Assembly: GCA_022759065.1 (NCBI GenBank)
Contig: JAEMPZ010000162.1
Location: forward strand, 1 to 5,387
DNA length: 5,387 bases
Source of the DNA: Acidobacteriota bacterium
GTDB taxonomy: Bacteria > Acidobacteriota > UBA4820 > DSQY01
Direction: 5' to 3'
The number at the start of each line of letters is the position of its first letter. Within the stretch, counting starts at the first letter, position 1. The position numbers and the translations under genes were made by a program. Positions 1-5,354 of this stretch are shown in pieces. The notes beneath the pieces were generated by a model. The model saw only the letters and a program-made list of their open reading frames with translations. It did not search any database and had not been told where the DNA came from.

Positions 1-18
1 CGTCTGGCTTTGCCAGCG

Positions 19-45
19 GAGGGGGAGGGAATGGCCCTCCCTCTT
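19..45 (+). terminator. G/C-rich hairpin upstream of trpS, possible terminator of the preceding gene
   Basis: A purine arm (about 19-29, GGGGGAGGG core) pairs with a pyrimidine arm (35-45, CCCTCCCTC core) across a 5-base loop, with two G-U pairs when read as RNA. A run of five T (58-62) follows about 12 bases later, too far for a textbook intrinsic terminator. A second small perfect stem, CTGGC-TTT-GCCAG, lies just before it at 4-16. Position at the edge of the window and ahead of trpS fits the end of an upstream transcription unit, but this is inference. Confidence 0.35.
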
Positions 46-185
46 AATCAATAAAAGTTTTTCTGTCGGTCTGGGACAACCGTCGGCGGAGGCACAACAT
101 TTCCATCTCGGAACTTGGGCTTTTCAATCAGGGTTGCGCGAGAAGGCCATTCCTGCTACTCTCTTTTTTCACGCGGGGAGACGCA

Positions 186-1148
186 ATGCGAATATTGTCT
201 GGTATTCAGCCGTCGGGCAAGCTCCACCTGGGCAACTACCTGGGGGCAATAAAGCAGCACATCGAGCTCCAGGATAAAGGCGAGGCGTTTTACTTCATAG
301 CCGATTTTCACGCCCTCACGACCGTCAAGGATCCGGCTCTTCTAAGGGAACACATAAAGGACGTGGCGCTCGACTACCTGGCGCTCGGCCTTGATCCCTC
401 CAAGGCCACCTTCTACCGCCAGTCTGATATTCCGCAGGTGCCCGAGCTAGCATGGCTCCTGACTACAGTCACCCCGATGGGCCTTCTGGAGCGATGCCAC
501 TCATACAAGGACAAGCTCGCCAAGGGCATCTCGCCCGACCACGGCCTCTTCGCCTACCCGGTGCTAATGGCGGCAGACATCCTGATTGTCGACGCAAACG
601 TGGTTCCCGTCGGCAAGGACCAGAAACAGCACGTGGAAGTCACGAGGGATATCGCCATGAAATTCAACAACCTTTATGGCGAGACTTTCGTTGTTCCGGA
701 GGAGCGCATCCTGCCGGAAGCCGGGGTCGTTCCGGGCATTGACGGACAGAAGATGAGCAAGTCCTACGGCAACGACATCGGGATTTTTCTCGAAGGGAAG
801 GCGCTACGCGAGCGGGTGATGGCCATAGTGACCGACTCCGCGCCGGTCGAAGCGCCCAAAGACCCTGATGCCAACAACGTCTTCAACCTTCTGAAACTCT
901 TCGCGTCCAAGGAAGAAACCGCCGAATGGCGGGAGCGCTTTTTGAAGGGCGGGCTGAAGTATTCCGAGGCCAAAAAGCGGCTTATAGCCATTCTGGACGA
1001 GACCTTTCATGGAGCGCGCGAACGGCGAAAAGATCTGGCCAAGCGCCCGGACGTAATCCAGGATATTTTGAAAACGGGCGCCGAGCGGGCGCGCGGCGTT
1101 GCGGCCAAGACCCTTGCCCGCGCCCGGCAGGCGTGCGGCATAGATTGA
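186..1148 (+). CDS. trpS: Tryptophanyl-tRNA synthetase (class I)
   Basis: Cytoplasmic enzyme that charges tRNA-Trp with tryptophan using ATP. The 320-residue product has the class I signature in its HIGH form (HLGN, residues 14-17, within PSGKLHLGNYLGA) and an intact KMSKS loop (189-193, followed by YGND). Between them lie segments typical of bacterial TrpS: TPMGLLERCHSYKDK (96-110), FAYPVLMAADIL (122-133) and VPVGKDQKQHVEVTRDIA (140-157), which builds the Trp/ATP pocket. The C-terminal helical part (about 225-320) would contact the tRNA anticodon. Length is close to the usual 320-340, so the gene is complete. The ATG is supported by GGGGAG at 175-180, five bases upstream. It stands apart from the next operon, which has its own promoter. 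No T-box and no Trp-codon-rich leader peptide is visible upstream, so its regulation is not apparent. Confidence 0.98.
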   Translation: MRILSGIQPSGKLHLGNYLGAIKQHIELQDKGEAFYFIADFHALTTVKDPALLREHIKDVALDYLALGLDPSKATFYRQSDIPQVPELAWLLTTVTPMGLLERCHSYKDKLAKGISPDHGLFAYPVLMAADILIVDANVVPVGKDQKQHVEVTRDIAMKFNNLYGETFVVPEERILPEAGVVPGIDGQKMSKSYGNDIGIFLEGKALRERVMAIVTDSAPVEAPKDPDANNVFNLLKLFASKEETAEWRERFLKGGLKYSEAKKRLIAILDETFHGARERRKDLAKRPDVIQDILKTGAERARGVAAKTLARARQACGID

Positions 1149-1162
1149 AGCGGAAATATTTC

Positions 1163-1191
1163 TTGACAATGGCGGGTTTTGTAACCATATT
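1163..1191 (+). promoter_or_regulatory. Sigma70-type promoter for the PilZ-ubiX-ubiA operon
   Basis: A perfect -35 hexamer TTGACA (1163-1168), a 17-bp spacer and a -10 hexamer CATATT (1186-1191, four of six consensus matches) lie in the short gap after trpS. Transcription would begin near 1198, giving a leader of under 20 bases that contains just the ribosome binding site. This makes the three genes downstream a unit separable from trpS, although read-through from trpS is possible because no terminator lies between. Confidence 0.6.
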
Positions 1192-1198
1192 TGGTACT

Positions 1199-1206
1199 GG
1201 AAGGAG
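1199..1206 (+). promoter_or_regulatory. Ribosome binding site of the PilZ gene
   Basis: GGAAGGAG sits nine bases before the ATG at 1216, a good Shine-Dalgarno match. It fixes the start of the PilZ gene and places the two arginines of the c-di-GMP motif directly at the N-terminus. Confidence 0.7.
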
Positions 1207-1215
1207 CTGACCGCC

Positions 1216-1542
1216 ATGGAAGGGCAACGAATTTCGTACCGCTACAAAGTGGCGCTCCATGGATCATTCACCGTCACTGGCGTTGACCAGCAGCCCATCG
1301 TGGTCAAGAACATCAGCGCCGGAGGCCTGTTAGCGCAGTTGGGCGCGCCCCTGCCCGCGCCAAAGCGGGTCGTGATCAAGCTCGAGCTTCCAGACGGACA
1401 ATTTGCGGCTGAGGCGATCTGCCTGCGCTCCTCCTACGAGCCGCCCTATGACGCGGCATTTCTCTTTATAGGAGCTCAGTTTGAGGCGGTTGACGCGCTG
1501 AGGAGCTTTCTCGTCCAGCAGGCGAGGGAAGATGCCAACTAG
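1216..1542 (+). CDS. Small single-domain PilZ protein (predicted c-di-GMP binding)
   Basis: A 108-residue cytosolic protein that matches a stand-alone PilZ domain, a beta-barrel receptor for the second messenger cyclic di-GMP. Both ligand motifs are visible: RxxxR as R5-I-S-Y-R9 and [D/N]xSxxG as N32-I-S34-A-G-G37. The FIGAQFEAVD segment (84-93) matches the usual closing strand of the fold. There is no transmembrane segment, signal peptide or attached output domain, so it probably acts by binding a partner. It is first in an operon and its last 11 bases overlap the start of ubiX. Binding of c-di-GMP follows from the intact motifs and family knowledge; any effect on quinone synthesis is only an inference from operon position. 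Many PilZ genes sit near unrelated genes, so the pairing may be incidental. Confidence 0.85.
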   Translation: MEGQRISYRYKVALHGSFTVTGVDQQPIVVKNISAGGLLAQLGAPLPAPKRVVIKLELPDGQFAAEAICLRSSYEPPYDAAFLFIGAQFEAVDALRSFLVQQAREDAN

Positions 1543-2119
1543 CTCAAAAGAGGTGGTTGTTTTTGCCTCCGGCGCTTCCTGCGCAAGACTGGCCGGCCGG
1601 TTTCTGGCCCGTTTGTTGTCAAGCAAGGAAATTCAGCGCGTCCACTTCACCGCGTCCAAGGCGTTCGAGCTGGTGCTTGAGAAAGAGGAGCGCAAGGAGA
1701 TGGGCTCCTTTCTCGGCGCCCTGCCCAACCGTTCCAAGCTGGCGGTTTACGGCGAAAAGGATATGGGCGCGCCGGTTGCTTCTGGCTCATATCCTGTAGC
1801 GGGGACGGTGATCATTCCGGCCAGCGCCAGCACCGTGGGCGCGATAGCCTCCGGTTCGGGCCAGAAGCTCGGCCACCGCTGCGCAGAGGTGGCGCTGAAA
1901 GAAGGGCGGCCGCTGCTGGTGGTGGTGCGCGAGACGCCTATGTCGCTGGTGCTTCTCAAGAATCTGGTGGCGTTGCGCGAAGCCGGGGCCCTGGTCATTC
2001 CATTCATCCCTTCCTACTACCATCGCCCAGAAACGCTCGATGACGTTGAGGATCATTTCATGATGCGGCTCTTTGACCACCTGGGCATGAAAAGCGATTT
2101 CGGCAAGCGATGGAAATGA
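1532..2119 (+). CDS. ubiX: UbiX-family flavin prenyltransferase (diverged)
   Basis: UbiX enzymes join dimethylallyl phosphate to FMN, making the prenylated flavin cofactor needed by UbiD-type decarboxylases in quinone synthesis. The 195-residue length is normal. Family marks are an N-terminal SGAS phosphate-binding turn (13-16), the IIPASAST loop (94-101), ALKEGRPLLVVVRETP (121-136) with the RETP motif at 133-136, and a SYYHRPETLDDVEDH block (161-175) whose Tyr and Arg match the prenyl-phosphate site. Departures: the usual SGASG reads SGASC, and the segment normally like NLIxRAADV reads QKLGHRCAEV (111-120). The fold is secure; normal activity is likely but not certain. The ATG at 1532 has AGGG close upstream (1525-1528) and overlaps the PilZ end by 11 bases. 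A GTG at 1553 is a weaker alternative start. Its stop overlaps the ubiA start. Confidence 0.85.
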   Translation: MPTSSKEVVVFASGASCARLAGRFLARLLSSKEIQRVHFTASKAFELVLEKEERKEMGSFLGALPNRSKLAVYGEKDMGAPVASGSYPVAGTVIIPASASTVGAIASGSGQKLGHRCAEVALKEGRPLLVVVRETPMSLVLLKNLVALREAGALVIPFIPSYYHRPETLDDVEDHFMMRLFDHLGMKSDFGKRWK

Positions 2120-2982
2120 GAAAAATTCTTTCCAGCCTGGGCGCGGTGCTGGAGATGATCAAGTTTCCCCACACCATTTTCGCCCTCCCTTTCGCTCTTC
2201 TGGCTATGGCATGGGCGGCGGGCGGCTGGCCGGGATGGAGGGTGTTTATTCTTATCCTTCTGGCGATGGCCGGGGCGCGCAGCGCCGCTATGACCTTCAA
2301 CCGGATAAGCGACCTCCGTTTCGACAAAGAGAACCCGCGCACGATGCGCTGGCCGCTCTCCACGGGAGAAGTCACGGTGGGCTTCGCGTGGGGATTTCTC
2401 GCGGTTTCAATAGCCGCGCTTCTTCTTGCCGCCGCGTTCCTGAACCCGCTCTGCCTTATGCTGTCACCGGCGGCCCTTGTCTTTCTGTTGGGATACTCGG
2501 TAACAAAGCGCTTTACATGGCTGTGCCACATAGTGCTCGGTTTCACCGATGGCATAGCGCCGCTCGGGGCATGGGTCGCCGTGACGGGCTCTTTCGCCGC
2601 GCCGGCTTGGTGGCTCTGCGCTGCCGTCACTTTCTGGGTTGCCGGGTTCGACCTGCTTTACGCGTTGCAGGACGTGGATTTCGACCGTGGCCACCGGCTC
2701 TATTCCTTCCCGGCGAGATTCGGGATCGGGCCAACGCTCTGGGCCTCCGGCTTTTTGCACCTCTTGACAGTGGCCTGCTACGCCGGGGCGGCGTGGAGTT
2801 TCGGCGCCGGCTGGCTGTTCTGGCTTGGCGTCGGAATCTCGGCGCTGCTTCTGTCCATAGAGCACGCGCTGATAGGCCCCGGCCACCTTTCGAGAATCAA
2901 CGCCGCCTTCTTCACCCTCAACGGCTATCTCTCCGTGGGCCTAATGCTCCTGGGCTTTGCCGATCTATGGCTAAAGCTTTGA
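2110..2982 (+). CDS. ubiA: UbiA-family aromatic polyprenyltransferase (4-hydroxybenzoate- or MqnP-like)
   Basis: Inner-membrane, Mg-dependent enzyme that transfers a polyprenyl chain from its diphosphate to an aromatic ring acid in quinone synthesis. The 290-residue product is very hydrophobic with about eight or nine predicted membrane helices. Both Asp-rich motifs are intact: N64-RIS-D68-LRF-D72 (NxxxDxxxD) and D188-V-D190-F-D192 in YALQDVDFD, followed by SFPARFGI (199-206). Segments such as KFPHTIFALPFALLAMAWAA, GARSAAMTFNR and SRINAAFFTLNGYLSV resemble the bacterial UbiA-like subgroup often found in futalosine-pathway organisms (called MqnP), so the acceptor may be a naphthoate instead of 4-hydroxybenzoate; the sequence alone does not decide. 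ATGs at 2110 and 2116 both overlap the ubiX stop; the 2116 start makes the classic ATGA overlap and would give 288 residues. Neither has a clear Shine-Dalgarno, which fits coupling to ubiX. Confidence 0.92.
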   Translation: MEMRKILSSLGAVLEMIKFPHTIFALPFALLAMAWAAGGWPGWRVFILILLAMAGARSAAMTFNRISDLRFDKENPRTMRWPLSTGEVTVGFAWGFLAVSIAALLLAAAFLNPLCLMLSPAALVFLLGYSVTKRFTWLCHIVLGFTDGIAPLGAWVAVTGSFAAPAWWLCAAVTFWVAGFDLLYALQDVDFDRGHRLYSFPARFGIGPTLWASGFLHLLTVACYAGAAWSFGAGWLFWLGVGISALLLSIEHALIGPGHLSRINAAFFTLNGYLSVGLMLLGFADLWLKL

Positions 2983-4314
2983 CCTAAGCGCCTGGGCGGC
3001 GACCAGGAGAGGGTCCCAAACCGGCGCGAAGGGCGGGGCGTAGGAAAGGTCTAGGTAGGCAAAATCGTCCACCTTCATTCCCGCGGTGACCGCGCAGGCG
3101 AGGGCGTCTATGCGCCCTTTGGTCCCTTCAGGCGCGACAATTTGCCCGCCCAGCAGCCGGCCGTCGCGGCCGGCGACGAGGTGAACGGAAACCGCTCCGC
3201 CGCCTGGGAAATATCCGGCGCGGCTGCCCGCCTCGATCGAGACGGAAACGGGGAAAAATCCATGGGCTTCTGCTTCAGGCTGGCTTAGCCCGGTTACGGC
3301 CGCCTCCAGGCCGAAGACCCGGGTAATGGCGGTCCCCACGACGCCAGGAAAGCGCTCGCGCCCGCCCGCGATGTTTGCGCCCGCGATGCGCCCCATCTTG
3401 TTGGCGGTGGTGCCCATCGGAAGGTAAACGGGCCGTCCCGTCACGACGTGGTTTGTTTCGCAGCAGTCTCCAGCGGCCCATATCCCGTGTATTCCCGTGG
3501 CGCAGAAATCGTCCACCTTCAATGCGCCGTTTTGCGACATGGGCAGCGGGGAACCTTTGAGGAAATCGGTGTTCGGCCGCACGCCGGTGGCGACAAGAAA
3601 AAGGTCCGCGGAAAGCCTGCCGCGGTCAGTTTCAAAAGCGGCGATGCGCTCATGGGACTGGACCACTTCGACCACCCGCGTTTCCAAAAGAACGCGGACG
3701 CCTTTGTCTTCCATCTCCGCGATCAGCCTTGACGCGAGCGGAGGGCAGAGCGTCCGCATGATCTTCGTGGACCGGTTTATCAGCGTGACGGCGATTCCTC
3801 TTCTGGCTAAATTCTCGGCCATCTCCAGGCCGATGTAACCGCTCCCCCAGACCAGCGCCGAGCGCGGCCCATTTTGGTCAATGAAGGACTTTAACCGGCG
3901 CCCGTCGGTGAAATCATGAAGGGTGAAAAGGTTTTCCCCGGAAAGGCCCCGCAAATCCGGCAGGCTGGCCATCGCGCCGGTGGCTATCAGAAGCGCGTCG
4001 TACGGCTCGTTCCGCCTGCGGCCGGAGGGAAGGTCCTCCACTTCTAGCTGTTTGCGGCCCTGTGCGAGAGAGACGGCGCGCTGGCGGAGCTTCACCTCTA
4101 TGCCCCGTTTGGCGATCTCCTCTTGGGAGAGGGCGTACAAATCGGAAGCGTCGCCGACTTCCCCTCCAAGGTAATAGGGCAGGCCGCACGCTCCGTAGGA
4201 GAGATCCGGCCCGGCCTCAAGAACCGTGGCCTCCCACTCTGGCCTCGTCCGCTTGACTTTGCTCGCCGCGCTCATTCCAGCGGCCATCCCACCTATAACC
4301 AAAAGGCGTGGCAT
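2971..4314 (-). CDS. CoA-disulfide reductase / NADH oxidase family FAD-dependent oxidoreductase
   Basis: A 447-residue flavoprotein of the pyridine-nucleotide-disulfide reductase superfamily, probably a homodimer reducing CoA disulfide or related thiols with NAD(P)H. The FAD-binding turn is at 7-14 (IGGMAAGM), followed by the active-site segment SYGACGLPYYLGG with Cys43, the same number as in the Staphylococcus aureus enzyme. An ATG turn lies at 111-113, the NAD(P) motif GSGYIG at 157-162, ATG at 242-244, and the second FAD motif AAGDCCE at 280-286. The dimerisation domain has tyrosines in GYFPG (Y368) and LDLSYAPPF (Y425), as expected of CoA-disulfide reductases. There is no C-terminal rhodanese domain. 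The start at 4314 is chosen over 4440 because GGGAGGT precedes it and the first 42 codons of the longer frame look non-coding and cover the promoter. Substrate could instead be oxygen, polysulfide or a persulfide. Confidence 0.9.
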   Translation of the reverse strand: MPRLLVIGGMAAGMSAASKVKRTRPEWEATVLEAGPDLSYGACGLPYYLGGEVGDASDLYALSQEEIAKRGIEVKLRQRAVSLAQGRKQLEVEDLPSGRRRNEPYDALLIATGAMASLPDLRGLSGENLFTLHDFTDGRRLKSFIDQNGPRSALVWGSGYIGLEMAENLARRGIAVTLINRSTKIMRTLCPPLASRLIAEMEDKGVRVLLETRVVEVVQSHERIAAFETDRGRLSADLFLVATGVRPNTDFLKGSPLPMSQNGALKVDDFCATGIHGIWAAGDCCETNHVVTGRPVYLPMGTTANKMGRIAGANIAGGRERFPGVVGTAITRVFGLEAAVTGLSQPEAEAHGFFPVSVSIEAGSRAGYFPGGGAVSVHLVAGRDGRLLGGQIVAPEGTKGRIDALACAVTAGMKVDDFAYLDLSYAPPFAPVWDPLLVAAQALRSKL

Positions 4315-4318
4315 GACG

Positions 4319-4325
4319 ACCTCCC
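4319..4325 (-). promoter_or_regulatory. Ribosome binding site that fixes the start of the flavoenzyme
   Basis: Read on the minus strand, GGGAGGT ends four bases before the ATG at 4314-4312. No comparable site serves the upstream in-frame ATG at 4440, so this sequence decides the start. Confidence 0.7.
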
Positions 4326-4331
4326 GAACCA

Positions 4332-4360
4332 ATTTTATGGCAGATGCTTCGGGTTGTCGA
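4332..4360 (-). promoter_or_regulatory. Sigma70-type promoter for the flavoenzyme gene
   Basis: On the minus strand TCGACA (4360-4355; five of six matches to TTGACA), a 17-bp spacer and TAAAAT (4337-4332; five of six matches to TATAAT) form a strong promoter-like arrangement. Transcription would begin around 4325, giving a very short leader of about 11 bases that starts at or next to the ribosome binding site. It lies inside the 42-codon N-terminal extension of the longer frame, which argues against that extension. Confidence 0.55.
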
Positions 4361-4364
4361 GGCC

Positions 4365-4401
4365 GGGGGCCCCCATCCTTGGCGAAACCTTTGGCGCCGA
4401 A
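4365..4401. other. Palindrome and direct repeats in the divergent spacer, possible operator region
   Basis: A perfect palindrome GGGGGCCCCC (4365-4374) lies five bases upstream of the -35 of the minus-strand promoter. Next come two direct copies of TTGGCG (4379-4384 and 4391-4396), spaced 12 bp start to start; the second is part of an imperfect palindrome TTTGGCGCCGAA (4390-4401, one mismatched pair). Such elements between divergent genes are often regulator sites, but no known operator is recognised and the palindrome could be chance in GC-rich DNA. Confidence 0.3.
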
Positions 4402-4424
4402 TAAGCGTACAACGGGGAGTGAGG

Positions 4425-4432
4425 AAAGGAGG
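4425..4432 (+). promoter_or_regulatory. Ribosome binding site of the DUF4097-type gene
   Basis: AAAGGAGG lies six bases before the ATG at 4439, a near-ideal Shine-Dalgarno. It selects this ATG over the in-frame ATG at 4226, which would add 71 residues antisense to the flavoenzyme and bury the signal peptide. Confidence 0.75.
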
Positions 4433-4438
4433 CGTGCC

Positions 4439-5275
4439 ATGAAACGCCTGACAGGGATCGCCGCTTTGGCCGGGATGTTTTTGGCGCTGGCGGCTTTTCA
4501 AAGCCCGGCGCAGGCAGCGCAGGCAACCGAGACCATACAGAAGAGCTTCCCCTTGGCGCAGGGAGGCTCCTTTTCGATTGACAACGTGAACGGGGCCATT
4601 ACCGTCCAGGTTTGGGACAAGAACGAGCTTCAAGTCACGGCCGTCAAGACCGTGAAAGCCTCCAGCGAATCCCAGGCCAAAGAGGAACTGGCCAAGCTAA
4701 AGGTGATTTTTGACGCCAGCGAAAAGTCGGTCAAAATCACGACGGATTACCCTAAAGAGTCTTTCTGGTCCTTCGGCTGGCTGGGAGGAGGGACGAGCAG
4801 GAACGTGACCTTCACCGTGTTAGCCCCCAAAGGGGCCAAGATGGATCTGCAATCGGTGAACGGCTCGGTTGACGTTGGGGCGCCTGGGTCGGACGTCACC
4901 GCCGAGACGGTTAATGGCGCGGTCACTATTCACGGCGCGGCCATTCTGTCGGCGACGAGCGTCAACGGAAAGATCGTTTTTGAAGCGGACAATTTGCGCT
5001 CCATCGAAACGACGAATGGCTCCATTGAGGGCGCCGTCCGCTCCGAGAAGCCTTCGCCCGGCTCGGCGGAAACGGTCAATGGCTCAGCCACGCTGCGCTT
5101 TTCTCCGAAGGCGGCGTTTCACCTGGAAGTAGAGAACGTCAACGGGAGCATCACTTCCGATTTCGGCGGCCTCGAGGGAACGGCCCACAGCAAAGAGGGC
5201 GACGTCAACGGCGGAGGCGCCACCATCAAGATCGAGACCGTCAACGGCTCAGTAACAGTTCTCGCGGCGAAGTGA
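4439..5275 (+). CDS. Secreted DUF4097-type beta-strand repeat protein (putative adhesin family)
   Basis: A 278-residue exported protein of unknown function. A Sec signal peptide is clear: KR at 2-3, hydrophobic core about 4-20, and an AQA cleavage site after residue 26 (or 29). It has no cysteine, so it is not a lipoprotein. The mature part is rich in short beta strands and carries the triplet VNG or TNG nine times (at 50, 140, 158, 175, 192, 213, 234, 256 and 268), usually as [S/T/N]VNG[S/A]. From 140 on the spacing is mostly 17-22 residues, as expected of a right-handed beta-solenoid-like sheet in the DUF4097 family. An aromatic patch, FWSFGW, lies at 109-114. The start is set by a strong ribosome binding site. 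The gene is divergent from the flavoenzyme gene and has no clear terminator. The family name 'adhesin' is only a label; periplasmic or outer-surface location is inferred. Confidence 0.85.
   Translation: MKRLTGIAALAGMFLALAAFQSPAQAAQATETIQKSFPLAQGGSFSIDNVNGAITVQVWDKNELQVTAVKTVKASSESQAKEELAKLKVIFDASEKSVKITTDYPKESFWSFGWLGGGTSRNVTFTVLAPKGAKMDLQSVNGSVDVGAPGSDVTAETVNGAVTIHGAAILSATSVNGKIVFEADNLRSIETTNGSIEGAVRSEKPSPGSAETVNGSATLRFSPKAAFHLEVENVNGSITSDFGGLEGTAHSKEGDVNGGGATIKIETVNGSVTVLAAK
4856..5248 (+). repeat. Protein-level [V/T]NG repeat array inside the DUF4097-type gene
   Basis: Residues 140-270 contain eight [V/T]NG units with start-to-start steps of 18, 17, 17, 21, 21, 22 and 12 residues; a ninth copy stands alone at residue 50. 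At DNA level the units differ in codons (gtgaacggc, gttaatggc, gtcaacgga, gtcaatggc), so the array is old and kept by selection on protein structure, not a recent tandem duplication. Confidence 0.7.
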
Positions 5276-5321
5276 TCCACCGCTTATCACCGGCCTTTCC
5301 CAGAGGCAGGACGGGGGCGCC

Positions 5322-5354
5322 GCGTGACGGAGAGATGACGTAACGGCGTGACGG
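5322..5354. repeat. Short direct-repeat cluster downstream of the last gene
   Basis: GCGTGACGG occurs at 5322-5330 and 5346-5354, 24 bp apart, and a third TGACG lies between (5336-5340), within the near-palindrome TGACGTAA. No gene is supported from 5276 to the window end. The cluster may be a regulatory site for a gene beyond the window or chance. Confidence 0.35.

Noticed and set aside
1..47. Possible C-terminal tail of an upstream gene (frame 3, Gly-rich, ending at TAA 45-47)
   Set aside because: Only 14 codons are visible and another frame is also open to a stop at 52-54. The Gly-rich reading could just be the translation of the purine-rich hairpin arm. Upstream sequence would decide.
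134..162. TTGCGC - 17 bp - TACTCT as a trpS promoter
   Set aside because: Only three of six matches in each hexamer; no better candidate in 48-185, so the trpS promoter stays undefined.
1..185. T-box riboswitch or Trp attenuator ahead of trpS
   Set aside because: No T-box consensus is present, and the short frame starting at 31 has no tryptophan codons.
2211..2987. 258-codon open frame overlapping ubiA on the same strand
   Set aside because: Arg/Pro/Gly-rich shadow frame typical of GC-rich DNA; ubiA in the other frame has intact catalytic motifs.
4379..4407. TTGGCG - 17 bp - TAAGCG as the promoter of the DUF4097-type gene
   Set aside because: The -10 matches poorly and TTGGCG is part of a direct repeat, so it cannot be separated from chance.
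4226..4438. 71-residue N-terminal extension of the DUF4097-type protein
   Set aside because: It lies antisense to the flavoenzyme start, has no family-like sequence, and would place the signal peptide internally; a strong ribosome binding site supports 4439.
5272..5290. GTGAT...ATCAC inverted repeat at the end of the DUF4097-type gene as a terminator
   Set aside because: The stem is only five pairs with a nine-base loop, is not G/C-rich, and has no T tract after it.
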